Source: Synechococcus sp. NOUM97013
Lineage (GTDB): Bacteria; Cyanobacteriota; Cyanobacteriia; PCC-6307; Cyanobiaceae
NCBI RefSeq assembly: GCF_014279815.1
Contig: NZ_CP047941.1
Location: forward strand, 1,054,001-1,118,000
Length of the DNA stretch: 64,000 bases
Reading direction: 5' to 3'
Under the pieces are notes generated by a model, which saw only the letters and a list, made by a program, of their open reading frames with translations, searched no databases and was not told where the DNA came from. This document shows, in pieces, positions 37,955 to 46,828 of the stretch (positions are counted from its first letter, which is position 1; each line of letters opens with the position of its first letter). The translations under genes were made by a program, and so were the position numbers.

Positions 37955-38902
37955 TCAGTCCAGCTGAACGCCGACCTGCATCGAGACGCTGTTGTTGATG
38001 CGCGGTGTCTGCAGCTCGTTGTAAATCAACTGACCGTTCAACGAGGTGAACAGGCGTTCGTTGCCCATCGGGAAAATCTTGAGGCCAACCGAGAACACGT
38101 TGTTGGTTTTGATGCCATCGCTAAAAGCGCCTGTGTAGGTGTTGGTCACATTCAGGCGCAGTGCTGAGTTGGGGTTCCATTGCAGTTCGGCGCGGGCCGA
38201 GCCTGCTGCGTACGCCTGTCCGCACACTGGGTCAGCCGCACAGCCTGTACCTCCCCACGTGCTCTGCATCGATGGACCCAGTGACACCCTCACGCGTGTG
38301 CTGTCGTTCTGGAACAGGTCGTAGCCCAGGCCAATGGATCCCAGGATGGTGTCGGTGCCGATCTTGTTCAGCGTGTCGTAACTGAAGCGTGTGGCGGCAT
38401 AAGCATTCAGCCGGTTGCCAAGCGATCGGGTGTAGCGCAGTTCGGCATCGCCTTCATTGGTGTCGGTGCTTGCTTTGCTTTCACCCTTGTCGCGTGACAC
38501 GTCATATTCAGCACGACCCTGAAGCACCACCTCATTGGCACCCTCGGTGTAGCTCACCTTCAGTTGCCCGGTTGCGCCGCTGTCAAAGTCATCGTCGGTG
38601 TTGGAGCCCGACAGGCCACCAGACAAGCTCAGTTTCCAGGGTTTGTGTTGCGGCGGTGGGACCAACGCCGTTCTTGGAATGCTGAGACGTCCCAGCACTG
38701 GATGGTCCAAGACGATCGTGCTGTCGTTGGTGTCGGCTTCGATCAGTTCCCCGTGAAGCTTGTCGCCATTGCGCAACTCGAGTGTGACGGTCTCCGCGTG
38801 GGCCGCGGCTCCAAAGCAGATCAGGCCTGCGGTGAGAAATGCACTTGTCTTCAACACGCGTCCAGTTTTTAACTTCGGGCAGATTTTTTCATAACGCTCC
38901 AT
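37955..38902 (-). CDS. DUF481-like outer-membrane beta-barrel protein
   Basis: A 315-residue protein. A Sec signal peptide (about 1-36, ending AHAE) precedes a small beta domain (VTLELRNGDKLHGELIEAD) and then repeated amphipathic strands with alternating polar residues, typical of YdiY/DUF481 porin-like barrels (LRYTRSLGNRLNAYAATRFSY; LGYDLFQNDSTRVRVSLGP). The last residue motif VQVGVQLD has the hydrophobic/aromatic pattern of a barrel end, though without terminal Phe. Function unknown. Confidence 0.8.
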   Translation of the reverse strand: MERYEKICPKLKTGRVLKTSAFLTAGLICFGAAAHAETVTLELRNGDKLHGELIEADTNDSTIVLDHPVLGRLSIPRTALVPPPQHKPWKLSLSGGLSGSNTDDDFDSGATGQLKVSYTEGANEVVLQGRAEYDVSRDKGESKASTDTNEGDAELRYTRSLGNRLNAYAATRFSYDTLNKIGTDTILGSIGLGYDLFQNDSTRVRVSLGPSMQSTWGGTGCAADPVCGQAYAAGSARAELQWNPNSALRLNVTNTYTGAFSDGIKTNNVFSVGLKIFPMGNERLFTSLNGQLIYNELQTPRINNSVSMQVGVQLD

Positions 38903-38911
38903 ACCGTCCTG

Positions 38912-40186
38912 TTACGCCTGGACCACAGGGACATCACTCAGGCGCGTTGTGGCCGCTTGCCCCAGCCGCTCTCGCCGCATGCCCCAGGCGGGATGCAGGC
39001 CACAGGCGGCCCATTGCACGGTGCCGCTGCCGTAGCGGCGGTTGAGGCCATCGATCGTGCTCATCAGCGTTGCCCGTCGTTGCTGCTCGTGTTCACTGCA
39101 GGGCACGAGCAGGTGGTGCTGCAGGTGGTCGGTGCTCTGCAGGTGCTGCATCAATACACCGGCTTTCGTCAGCTGGCGATGGGGCTGAAAGATCCGCTCC
39201 ACCAGGGGCAGTGCCGCATGCAGCAGCGTCTGTGTGTCATTGCTGGGTAGATCCAGATGGATGCTGGCGCTGCGGCTGTAGAAGGCGGGGACAAACGGAC
39301 TGGTGCGGGTGTAGACGCTCAGCGAAGCAGCTCGCTGCTGTTGCTTGCGCAGTTTTTCGGCCGCACGCACCACGTAGGTGGCCACGGCTTCACGCAGCTC
39401 TGTGAGTGAGTTGATCGGTTGGCTGAAACTGCGGCTGACGCAGGTCTCCTGTTTTGGAGAGGGGGCCAGATCGAGGGGCAGGCAGGCGTGGCCCTGCAGT
39501 TCCCGTTGCAGGCGCAGTCCCACCACACCCGCTTTGGCGCGCAGTGGACCGCTGGCCGTGTCACGCAGTTCCCGGGCATTGCGAATGCCACGCGCTCGGC
39601 ACCAGTGGGCGAGTTTTCGACCGATGCCCCACACGTCTTCAATGTCGATCGTTTCCAGCCAACGGTCTGCTTCGCTGCAATGCCCCAGATCAAACAGACC
39701 GGCATGGCCGGGATTCACTTTGGCCAAACGGTTGGCGAGTTTCGCTTGTCCTTTGCTCGCCCCTAGGCCGATGGCGATCGGCAGCCCCAGGTTGCGTCGG
39801 GCCAGGGCCCGCACCTGGCGTCCCCAGGGCAGCAGATCCAGCGTCGACGGTCGACTGATCTGGGCGAAGGCTTCATCGATGGAATACACCTCAAGGTCTT
39901 CCACCTGGCTCTCCAGCAGACTCATCAATCGCTGGCTCATGTCGGCGTAGAGGGCGTAGTTGGAGCTGCGTACCACGACGCCTTGCTGCTCCAGATCGCT
40001 TCTCACCTTGAAATAAGGCGTTCCCATTTTGATGCCGAGAGCCCGGGCTTCGGCGCTGCGGGCCACGATGCAGCCGTCGTTGTTGGAGAGCACGACCACC
40101 GGTCGGCCGAGTAGAGCCGGGTCGAGGCTCTGCTCGCAGGAGGCATAGAAGTTGTTGGCGTCGATCAGGGCCGTCACCCGGGCCAT
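38912..40186 (-). CDS. umuC: UmuC-type Y-family DNA polymerase V subunit
   Basis: A 424-residue translesion polymerase. Catalytic motifs are ALIDANNFYASCE (first Asp near residue 8) and YSIDEAF (Asp-Glu at about 103-104). A C-terminal little-finger domain and a UmuC-specific tail follow. It lies 5 bases after umuD in an operon controlled by a LexA box (40668-40684), so it is expected to be DNA-damage induced. Confidence 0.96.
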   Translation of the reverse strand: MARVTALIDANNFYASCEQSLDPALLGRPVVVLSNNDGCIVARSAEARALGIKMGTPYFKVRSDLEQQGVVVRSSNYALYADMSQRLMSLLESQVEDLEVYSIDEAFAQISRPSTLDLLPWGRQVRALARRNLGLPIAIGLGASKGQAKLANRLAKVNPGHAGLFDLGHCSEADRWLETIDIEDVWGIGRKLAHWCRARGIRNARELRDTASGPLRAKAGVVGLRLQRELQGHACLPLDLAPSPKQETCVSRSFSQPINSLTELREAVATYVVRAAEKLRKQQQRAASLSVYTRTSPFVPAFYSRSASIHLDLPSNDTQTLLHAALPLVERIFQPHRQLTKAGVLMQHLQSTDHLQHHLLVPCSEHEQQRRATLMSTIDGLNRRYGSGTVQWAACGLHPAWGMRRERLGQAATTRLSDVPVVQA

Positions 40187-40191
40187 GGCGT

Positions 40192-40635
40192 TCAGAGCGG
40201 GTGGATCACATGCACGGCCACGCCCCAGATCTGCACGTCACTACAGGTCTGTAGTTCCAGGGGCGGGTAGTCGGGATTGGCCGCTTCCAGGCGCAGGCGG
40301 CCCTGATGACGCACCAGTCGTTTCAGGGTGAAACCGCCGTCGAGAACAGCCACTACGACGCGGCCTGGTCGAGGGTTGAGGCTGCGGTCCACCACCAGCA
40401 GATCGCCGTCATGAATGCCGGCACCGGTCATGGAATCACCGCTGACCCGGAGAAAGAACGTGCTGGTGGGATGACGGATGAGTTGATCGTTGAGGTCGAT
40501 GCCCACATCCACGTAGTCCTCTGCAGGAGAGGGAAAGCCAGCGGCGACCTGTTCACCGGCGAGGGGCAGCTGCAAGGGTGTCCGCTGCGCTCGCAGGGGT
40601 TGCGGTGGATGAAGGCAAGGGCGATCGATCGCCAT
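40192..40635 (-). CDS. umuD: UmuD-type S24 autoprotease, DNA polymerase V subunit
   Basis: A 147-residue LexA-like peptidase. Self-cleavage site A32-G33 (AAGFPSP), nucleophile S68 in RVSGDSM and general base K105 in FTLKRL are all present, so RecA-stimulated autocleavage to UmuD' is expected. The ATG at 40635 is chosen; an upstream in-frame start at 40650 is possible. It heads the umuDC operon. Confidence 0.95.
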   Translation of the reverse strand: MAIDRPCLHPPQPLRAQRTPLQLPLAGEQVAAGFPSPAEDYVDVGIDLNDQLIRHPTSTFFLRVSGDSMTGAGIHDGDLLVVDRSLNPRPGRVVVAVLDGGFTLKRLVRHQGRLRLEAANPDYPPLELQTCSDVQIWGVAVHVIHPL

Positions 40636-40667
40636 GGCAACAGACCCCACTGATGAAACGCATTAGA

Positions 40668-40684
40668 TAGTACAGCTGTTCTAG
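40668..40684. promoter_or_regulatory. LexA (SOS) box of umuDC
   Basis: TAGTACAGCTGTTCTAG with core AGTAC(4)GTTCT, the cyanobacterial form of the LexA operator (RGTACnnnnGTWCT-like). It is 33 bases before the umuD start. Confidence 0.8.
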
Positions 40685-40685
40685 T

Positions 40686-41396
40686 TCATGGGTGGGTCTG
40701 GTGCAGCGTTTGCAGAATGCAAGTGGTCAGCGCGTCAGCGATGGCGGACTGGGCGTCGCTGTCGAAATGCACGCCATCAAGAGGAGAAGGGGCCGCGACG
40801 CGCTGAACATCGAAGCTGGCCACCTGCAGCTCCTCAGCGAGGCTCAGGTAGCGCGCTGCGACAGCCTTCGATTTCGTATCAGCCCCAGCAAATCCCCAGG
40901 TCAACGATTGCGGCGTGATCCTCATCAAAGGCGGTGTCATCAACACGATGTGGGGTGTGCGTTTGGGACGATCACGCGGCCCGCAATGGACTGCCTGGCG
41001 GATGTCGTGAATGAGGATGCTGGCGCCGGCAGCGATCTGTTCAGCGGCCAGGTTGAGGTAGTGCTTGCAGTCGTTGCAGCCCAACGCCAGCACCACGACA
41101 TCGATCGGTTTGTGGGAGTGCAGAGCTGTCTTCAAATGGGAGCGTCCACTGCAGCTGTAGTCCGCGCCATAGCTGACGGCACCGATGGGGTCATCCAGCA
41201 GCCAGGTGCGGGAATTCAGACCGTCTTCCACCGTGCGCCAGAGGGGCCCTGTGGAAGCCTCATTGAGGCGGTGTTCCAGTTGATTCGGCCAGCGCGTTGC
41301 ATAGGGCAGTCGACCGCTGCCATCAGGGTTGAACCCCCAAGTGTTCGAGTCGCCGAAGCAGAGCACCGTCTTCGGCTCTTGACGCGCTGGAGTCAT
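40686..41396 (-). CDS. SGNH/GDSL-family hydrolase
   Basis: A 236-residue lipase/esterase-like hydrolase with nucleophile S17 in FGDSNTWG, block III GCNDCK and the C-terminal D-x-x-H in DGVHFD. The CFGDSNTWGFNPDG start resembles arylesterase-type SGNH enzymes. Substrate unknown; no signal peptide, so cytoplasmic. Confidence 0.88.
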   Translation of the reverse strand: MTPARQEPKTVLCFGDSNTWGFNPDGSGRLPYATRWPNQLEHRLNEASTGPLWRTVEDGLNSRTWLLDDPIGAVSYGADYSCSGRSHLKTALHSHKPIDVVVLALGCNDCKHYLNLAAEQIAAGASILIHDIRQAVHCGPRDRPKRTPHIVLMTPPLMRITPQSLTWGFAGADTKSKAVAARYLSLAEELQVASFDVQRVAAPSPLDGVHFDSDAQSAIADALTTCILQTLHQTHP

Positions 41397-41886
41397 GGCA
41401 GGGATGGCGGTTGCGCACTCTCAGTTCAGCGATGAATCAAGGCTGCGGCCATTCCGGCTGGAATCGGGGGAGGATGCGGCGAATGATGTTGTCTTAATGG
41501 CGGACGCTCCGTACCTCGTGGCTCTTGCGCTGGTGGAGCAGGAGGGGCGTCGCGCCCTCCCGCTGACCGGTCGCACCCTCCCTGCCGAGGCTGTTGCGAC
41601 AGAGCCGACGACCATCGCTCATGCGCTGGCTCTGGAACTGTTGCTGCGCCTTTGGCAACGCAGTGATGAGGGGGCGTTGCAGCGGGCTTGTGGTGTGGAG
41701 AGTCTGTTGCTGGTGGAGTTGCCGATGGAAGCGCTGCCTGAAGCGCTGCCCACCCTCAAGGCCGCTTGGTTGAACAGCGGTGATGTTGAGGCCTTTCAGC
41801 ACGGCCTTCGGGCGATCTGCGGTCGCGCCTGGACGATGCGCATCGCCAAATTTGAGCCCGTCACCCTGACGCCTTGGCCCGCTTGA
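41395..41886 (+). CDS. Hypothetical protein
   Basis: A 163-residue Leu/Ala-rich acidic protein, probably helical (HALALELLLRLWQRSDEGALQRA). Not recognised. Its first ATG (41395) overlaps the divergent SGNH gene start (CATG), which is unusual; the real start may be the in-frame MADAPYLVALAL at 41497 (129 residues). Confidence 0.6.
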   Translation: MAGMAVAHSQFSDESRLRPFRLESGEDAANDVVLMADAPYLVALALVEQEGRRALPLTGRTLPAEAVATEPTTIAHALALELLLRLWQRSDEGALQRACGVESLLLVELPMEALPEALPTLKAAWLNSGDVEAFQHGLRAICGRAWTMRIAKFEPVTLTPWPA

Positions 41887-41959
41887 TCAAAGAACAATCC
41901 TGTGATGTTCGACCTGGTAGTGCTCGAGGTGTTGCGTGCTGGACTGCTCTGACGTCGCG

Positions 41960-42652
41960 ATGGCTGAGCATGAGGTCAGGCGAAGTGTTCAAGCCATGCC
42001 CGACAACCCGTTTGTGACCCCAGAACAGGTCATGGGTGCTGCGCAACAGAGTGCGCAGGGGCATCGCAAGGGAACCACGTCGGCCTTTTTCTTGAATGCC
42101 GAATGGGCGCTGCGCCGTCAGTTGATCACGGACCACGACCAACGACAGGCGGCTGCTTGTGAGCGGATGCTGCGACTGCAGATGGTGGACATCGTTCGTT
42201 CCAATGGCGTCGGTGATTTGTTTGCTTGGCGCGATGAAGACATCGCCAAGATCTGTCGCGAAGAAATGACGGCACGGAGCGATGAGGTGGTGCAGGCTTT
42301 TGATGACGACAACCGTGCAGCGCTGGCAGCGGGTGAGGTGTGCGGATTCACCGGTGAGGATCTGCTGCCGGGATCACAGGATTTCGGTGCATCCGCTGCA
42401 GAAACCGCGGATCACACCCATCGCAACGATCCACTGCTGCTGGAACATCTCGAGCGTCAGCGCGGGGTGCGCAAGGGAACATTTGGTGCGTTCTGTGCCA
42501 ACTACCGGCTGGCTCGTCAGCAAGCCGATCCAAGTTATTCAGCCGCTGCGGACATGATGCGTGAGTTGATGCCCCATATACGCCAGCTGGGCTATTTCCA
42601 GTGGTGGCGTTGTTGTGATGATTGGGCGGAGGCTTTGGTGGCTGAACCTTAA
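41960..42652 (+). CDS. Hypothetical protein
   Basis: A 230-residue acidic soluble protein with Trp- and Glu/Asp-rich segments (LFAWRDEDIAKICREEMTAR; YFQWWRCCDDWAEALVAEP). No motif recognised. In-frame upstream start at 41936 is an alternative. Followed by an AT-rich 143-base gap. Confidence 0.65.
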   Translation: MAEHEVRRSVQAMPDNPFVTPEQVMGAAQQSAQGHRKGTTSAFFLNAEWALRRQLITDHDQRQAAACERMLRLQMVDIVRSNGVGDLFAWRDEDIAKICREEMTARSDEVVQAFDDDNRAALAAGEVCGFTGEDLLPGSQDFGASAAETADHTHRNDPLLLEHLERQRGVRKGTFGAFCANYRLARQQADPSYSAAADMMRELMPHIRQLGYFQWWRCCDDWAEALVAEP

Positions 42653-42795
42653 TCAGTCCGGCAAACTACCCATGCTTATCAAAGACATAACGGAAAAGAA
42701 GTTGTGAATCGTGTGGCATTGCTGCTAGTTGTAGGGATTAGTTTAAAATGGTAAAAAGATATTATTTCACTCTGGGTGGTAATTATGAGAGATGA

Positions 42796-43140
42796 TTACT
42801 CGCCCATGTCATTGACCATGTCCGTCATTTTTTGAGGACATTGTTTTCCAAGGGCGAGCATGATGGCCATGCTCATTTCGGTTGAATCCTGATCGCTGAT
42901 CTCATCGGACATCACGAGCTTCAGGATTTCGGGATCGGCCGTCATGGCGACAACGGTGGCAGCCTCCAAGGACTCAATCCGTTGCTCCTTGCTTGCGTTC
43001 TTGCTGTAAGAGGCGCAGGCCTCCTTCGCAAACGAGTCACCAAAGGCACTCCAGACAGGCGCTGCAGGTGCATCCGGTGTTGTTGCAATCAAACAAGTGC
43101 CGAAGACAACGCTTGAAGCAATCGATCTGAGCACTCTCAT
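42796..43140 (-). CDS. Small exported hypothetical protein
   Basis: A 114-residue protein with a Sec signal peptide (MRVLRSIASSVVFGTCLIATTPDAPA) and a mature Lys/Glu/Met-rich helical domain with three Cys (FAKEACASYSK, LGKQCPQKM). Start at 43140 rather than 43224, because this puts the signal peptide at the N-terminus. Not recognised. Confidence 0.65.
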   Translation of the reverse strand: MRVLRSIASSVVFGTCLIATTPDAPAAPVWSAFGDSFAKEACASYSKNASKEQRIESLEAATVVAMTADPEILKLVMSDEISDQDSTEMSMAIMLALGKQCPQKMTDMVNDMGE

Positions 43141-43216
43141 TGTTTGATTGATTTGCCGGCACTGTAAAGCGCGCGTTTTAACAGCGCTTGGGCCCCGCCC
43201 GTTGCCATCACCAACC

Positions 43217-43651
43217 TCATGCACGGTGATAAGGGCTCCCCTGCAGGATCGCCTGAGCCCGATACAACTGCTCCAGCAACAGCAGCCGGGCTAGTTCGTG
43301 AGGAAATGTCATCGGCGACAAGCTCATTTGCCAGCGCGCCGATTCTTTGAGTTCATCGGTCAGTCCGTCTGCTCCACCGATCACGAATGCCAGCCGCTCT
43401 GAGCCAAAGTCCTGCAGCCGCTGAGCAAAGTCGATGGATGTCAGGGTTTTGCCCTGTTCCATCAGCAGAACAGGTTGCTCATCAGGACGCAGGGCCTGGC
43501 GAATGGCATCAGCTTCTTTGTGGCGCGAGCTGTCACGCAGTTCGGTCACGCTCAGTCCCGGAAGGCGCTTGAGATAAAGCTCAATGCCTTCCTGCACCCA
43601 GCGTTTGCGCACTTTGCCGATGGCGATGATCCGGTATCGAGAGATGTTCAT
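43217..43651 (-). CDS. rlmH: 23S rRNA (pseudouridine1915-N3)-methyltransferase RlmH
   Basis: A 144-residue SPOUT enzyme that methylates pseudouridine 1915 in helix 69 of 23S rRNA on 70S ribosomes. Signature blocks are [25 protein letters not shown] and [19 protein letters not shown]. Full length. Confidence 0.95.
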   Translation of the reverse strand: MNISRYRIIAIGKVRKRWVQEGIELYLKRLPGLSVTELRDSSRHKEADAIRQALRPDEQPVLLMEQGKTLTSIDFAQRLQDFGSERLAFVIGGADGLTDELKESARWQMSLSPMTFPHELARLLLLEQLYRAQAILQGSPYHRA

Positions 43652-43691
43652 GAACCTGTGATCGCAGCGAGATTCAACAGATCAGAGCGCC

Positions 43692-44135
43692 TCAATCGTC
43701 GTCGTCGTCTTCCAGCAGCAACTGGCTGAAGGCCACATAAAGGCTGTCTTCTTCGCTGCCGGCAGGCACGTTGGGTCGTTGTGGACGCGTGTTCTTGCCT
43801 TTCCCTGTGGATCGTGCCGGTGGTGACGGCAAACCCGTTGCGGATCTCTGCGTCGACTGACTGGGTGGTGAAACCTGGCGCTGGCGACGCTCATCCTCCA
43901 GGCGCTGCTCCGTGGAACGCAATCGGCTCATCAGATGCTCCGGCACGGTTCCGTCCTGGCTGACCTTCATCAGCTCATGGAACAAGGCCTCGGGATTCTG
44001 CTCAGTCTCGACCTTGTGTTTCGGGCGGTTGCTCCTGGTGGATGGCTTGGTCTCCGTCTCCGGATTGGGGAGGGCCTTGGGGAGTTGGCGACCCAGTTCC
44101 TTGAGGCGTTCGAGACTGCGGGGATCGAAGCTCAT
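43692..44135 (-). CDS. Hypothetical protein, low complexity
   Basis: A 147-residue hydrophilic protein rich in Pro, Ser, Arg and Gln, with an acidic C-terminal run of five Asp. The middle (about 84-125) looks disordered; a short helical block lies at about 45-80 (EALFHELMKVSQDGTVPEHLMSRLR). Not recognised. Its ATG overlaps the stop of the pentapeptide gene by one base (TGATG). Confidence 0.6.
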   Translation of the reverse strand: MSFDPRSLERLKELGRQLPKALPNPETETKPSTRSNRPKHKVETEQNPEALFHELMKVSQDGTVPEHLMSRLRSTEQRLEDERRQRQVSPPSQSTQRSATGLPSPPARSTGKGKNTRPQRPNVPAGSEEDSLYVAFSQLLLEDDDDD

Positions 44136-44635
44136 CAGCAGCCGAGGGTGTCACTGGTCAGACGACCGGTCACTGGATTGGTGCCTTCAGCGGCAGCGCA
44201 GAGTGTTTTCAGCGCATCCCCACGAAAGGGCACATTGGTGAAATCAGCTCCGGTGATCGTCACATTGATGAACCGGGTGTTGAACGCGAAGGCGTCCTCC
44301 AAAATGGCATTAGTGAGGTTGGTGCCATCCAATACGGCCGAATCGAGGGTGGCGTCGCGGAGGTTGGTGCCGGTGAGATTGGCATCCTGCAATTTGGCGC
44401 CATACAGGCTGGCGCCCTGGAGGTCGCTGCCAGAGAGATCGGCTTCACGCAGATTGGTGAGGTTGAAAGTGACGCCCTGCATCTCGCGATTGGAAAAATC
44501 GGCACCGATCAACACCTGTTTGGCGTAATCCATCGCGGCCTGAACAGGAGCCATCGCCAAGCCGAACACCAGCATCAGTGCGAGCAGAGGGGCCAGCAGC
44601 TGTCGTCTCATCACCAGGCGAAAACGTTTCGGCAA
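44135..44635 (-). CDS. Pentapeptide-repeat protein, predicted thylakoid lumen/periplasm
   Basis: A 166-residue protein with a signal peptide (about 9-34, ending VQAA), then a run of A(D/N)LXX pentapeptides (about 45-115: GADFSN, TNLREADLSGSDLQGASLYG, ANLTGTNLRDATLD). The C-terminus has a two-Cys tail ending TLGC. Repeats form a right-handed quadrilateral beta-helix. Similar short lumenal pentapeptide proteins are common in cyanobacteria and plastids; molecular role unknown. Start might be M9 instead of M1. Confidence 0.85.
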   Translation of the reverse strand: MPKRFRLVMRRQLLAPLLALMLVFGLAMAPVQAAMDYAKQVLIGADFSNREMQGVTFNLTNLREADLSGSDLQGASLYGAKLQDANLTGTNLRDATLDSAVLDGTNLTNAILEDAFAFNTRFINVTITGADFTNVPFRGDALKTLCAAAEGTNPVTGRLTSDTLGC

Positions 44636-44734
44636 CCCTAGGGCTCTTCACTGCCCAAAAAGCGGCTCTGGTCGCGCTGTCTTCCGCTTTGAACTCTCAC
44701 CGAGGGGAATGTTGAGTTCAGCCCTTGGGCCGGA

Positions 44735-45133
44735 GTGGTCGTCATTGATGTGCATGAGAACCCTGGCCGATGGGCGGAACAGCACGCTCGGCAGCTCTTG
44801 GTTGGCAATGGTTGGCACTGTTGTGCTGAACGATGGCGGTGTCGCCATGGGGAAATCGATCTGCTGATGATCAAGACAGCACCAGATGGTTTTCGTTTGC
44901 TCGCGGTTGAAGTGAAAGCGCGTCGACAGAAGGGCCTTGATGGTTGGGGGCTGAAGGCGTTCAACAGGACCAAGCGACAGCGGCTAAAACGCGCCTTGGT
45001 GTGCTGGCAAATGCAGCAGCCTTGGAGCTGGGATCTGGGCTTTGAAGTGGTGCTCGCGTTGGTTCCTTTGCCGCCGGCTTCATGCCCGGTGCGCTGGATT
45101 CGTGTTGCCGACCTTGGGGCGGATCCTGATTGA
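44735..45133 (+). CDS. YraN/UPF0102-family nuclease-like protein
   Basis: A 132-residue protein with the PD-(D/E)XK-like core: GRWAEQHARQLL, EIDLLMI (Asp) and LLAVEVKARR (Glu-x-Lys). This matches the YraN family, a predicted Holliday junction resolvase-like fold of uncertain function. Start uncertain: an in-frame MHENPG-like start just downstream is also possible. Confidence 0.8.
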   Translation: MVVIDVHENPGRWAEQHARQLLVGNGWHCCAERWRCRHGEIDLLMIKTAPDGFRLLAVEVKARRQKGLDGWGLKAFNRTKRQRLKRALVCWQMQQPWSWDLGFEVVLALVPLPPASCPVRWIRVADLGADPD

Positions 45134-45186
45134 AGCAATGCATGCCGTTATGAATTGGGTGTTGAAGGCATTGGTGCTGCAATCAA

Positions 45187-45726
45187 TCAACTGTGTTGCC
45201 AGTCGATTCCTGATGACGCTCTTATTGGCTGCATGGATCTTTCACTGGCCAGAATCATCCAGCCAGAACCTGAGCCTTCAATCTCCCACCGGCTCCTGAA
45301 TTGATCGCGGTTATAGAGCACTTGGTCACCTGCATTCCCCCCGATCTCGAGATAGTCACCTGTTAGGAGATCGGCTTCGCCAAAGTGATCGCAGATCACG
45401 AGATCGCTATTTTCGACTCCAGTAATCACAGACCAATGACCTCCTCCAGAGGGACCTTCATGGCGTAAATCTCCTTTGTGTAGCCAGCCGACCGGTACAG
45501 GAATTACCTTTTCAATCTGTTGCTCCACAAGCGCGAAGCTGCCGTTGGTGATGAAGTCGCACCGCACACCGAACGAGCAAAGTGCTTCAACATGCGCAAA
45601 GGGATCTGTGGTGTCCCCAAACTGTTCCAACACTGCTAAATAATCGAGATCCCCATTGGCCTCGGAAAGCACGCTGGACTGCAAAAAAAACCAACAGTCC
45701 CAGGCTTGCTGGGCAGTCATGACCAT
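45187..45726 (-). CDS. C39-like (papain-fold) peptidase-like protein
   Basis: A 179-residue soluble protein resembling the C39_2 peptidase-like family. Candidate triad: C11 (AWDCWFF), H97 (GGGHWSVITG) and D113 (ICDHFGE). The repeated FGDTTDP / GVRCDF and the DYLEIGG sections fit. The N-terminus is shorter than usual, and a TGA in frame lies directly before the ATG; so the extra N-terminal region seen in some relatives is absent. Such proteins occur near lysozymes in phages and bacteria. Function not established. Confidence 0.5.
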   Translation of the reverse strand: MVMTAQQAWDCWFFLQSSVLSEANGDLDYLAVLEQFGDTTDPFAHVEALCSFGVRCDFITNGSFALVEQQIEKVIPVPVGWLHKGDLRHEGPSGGGHWSVITGVENSDLVICDHFGEADLLTGDYLEIGGNAGDQVLYNRDQFRSRWEIEGSGSGWMILASERSMQPIRASSGIDWQHS

Positions 45727-45756
45727 GATTCAACTGCGTCTCGCATTGAGTCTGCA

Positions 45757-45867
45757 GTGATTGAGAGCAGGACTGGTTGGCTTCAGCGAACTGGTTCCTT
45801 TAAACTCGTCAGCGATGGTTATGGGCCTGCCCTTGAACTTGCCATCGTCCCACTCACCGCTGATTAA
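45757..45867 (+). CDS. Small hypothetical ORF coupled to the next gene
   Basis: A 36-residue frame from a GTG start, reading IESRTGWLQRTGSFKLV onward. Its TAA overlaps the ATG of the next gene by one base (TAATG), arguing for real translation. Family not recognised. It overlaps no other gene and lies just upstream, divergently, of the C39-like gene. Confidence 0.35.
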   Translation: MIESRTGWLQRTGSFKLVSDGYGPALELAIVPLTAD

Positions 45868-46130
45868 TGGATTTTGACATTGTCATTCTTTCGGAGAATG
45901 TTTCCTCTTATCCGAAGATTGAGTGGTCAGAATGGAAGGATCAACTTTCAAGAAAAATGACCAGCGAAGGTGATTGTTGGTCTCGGTCTGTGCTTGCAGG
46001 GCAAAATATCTGGGAATGTCTTGATTCGCATCGCATCGATTCCTGTCATTTGGTGGCTTGGAAGCCTGTGACGGATACGCTGTATAAAGTCAGTCTTCCG
46101 GCGCATCCGCATCCCTCGGATCAGAATTGA
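45867..46130 (+). CDS. Hypothetical protein
   Basis: An 87-residue protein, not recognised, with two conserved-looking Trp/Cys blocks (EGDCWSRS, IWECLDSH). GC is lower than in neighbours. It begins at a TAATG overlap and overlaps the convergent uridine-kinase-like gene by 10 bases. Confidence 0.55.
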   Translation: MDFDIVILSENVSSYPKIEWSEWKDQLSRKMTSEGDCWSRSVLAGQNIWECLDSHRIDSCHLVAWKPVTDTLYKVSLPAHPHPSDQN

Positions 46131-46756
46131 GGACGCTGAATAATTGATGGCTCTGCTCCTTGCTCGCTGCTCCATCGATTGATCACGGTTTCGAGATCTT
46201 TTTTCGGGTTGCGGATGATCACATCTGCTTGCTGCTTCAACGGCTGAATGAAATCACGTTCACCCGGAATCATGTTGTTCCACGTTTGATTCAAGATCGA
46301 GACGATCGATCGATTCCGCTCGCGCGTGTCACGCAACAATCGGCGCAGGATTCGAAGTGAGAGGGATGTGTCGACATAAAGCAGAAGGTCTGGAGGCATG
46401 CGTTCCATCAAGACCTGTGGGCCGAAGGCACCCTCCAGGATCACCAGGTCCCAGCCGGGAGGCATGTCGGTCCAACTCACGGCCTTGGTGCCCATGTCGT
46501 ATTGACGGCGTTGCTGCAGGTTTCCCTGTGAAAGCCCCTCCAGGTCGCTGATCAGTGCCTCCGTGTCAATCGCGGCAATGGTGTCGTAGCCGTAAAGGGG
46601 ATCTGGAACCCAGTCTTTGCGGTAGTAGTCATCGGCTGCGATGACGACAGGCCGGTGCCCCAGCTGATTCAAGGCTTTGGCGAGGCAGCGGCTGAAATGC
46701 GTTTTGCCTGCTGCCGATGTTCCCGTGATGAAGATCAGCGGGATCCTGGCGCTCAT
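46121..46756 (-). CDS. Uridine kinase-like P-loop kinase
   Basis: A 211-residue P-loop kinase. Walker A is GTSAAGKT (residues 12-19), followed by DDYYRKDW (substrate-binding Asp) and VILEGAF (Walker-B-like). This matches the uridine kinase/phosphoribulokinase superfamily; whether uridine, pantothenate or another substrate is used cannot be read from sequence. Divergent from rsmA. Confidence 0.82.
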   Translation of the reverse strand: MSARIPLIFITGTSAAGKTHFSRCLAKALNQLGHRPVVIAADDYYRKDWVPDPLYGYDTIAAIDTEALISDLEGLSQGNLQQRRQYDMGTKAVSWTDMPPGWDLVILEGAFGPQVLMERMPPDLLLYVDTSLSLRILRRLLRDTRERNRSIVSILNQTWNNMIPGERDFIQPLKQQADVIIRNPKKDLETVINRWSSEQGAEPSIIQRPQF

Positions 46757-46828
46757 CCCAGAACGGCGTCGTTGTTGCGCTCATCATCCCGTGCTTAGTG
46801 CCTCGCTGGGGCACAGTGATTTTGTGGC

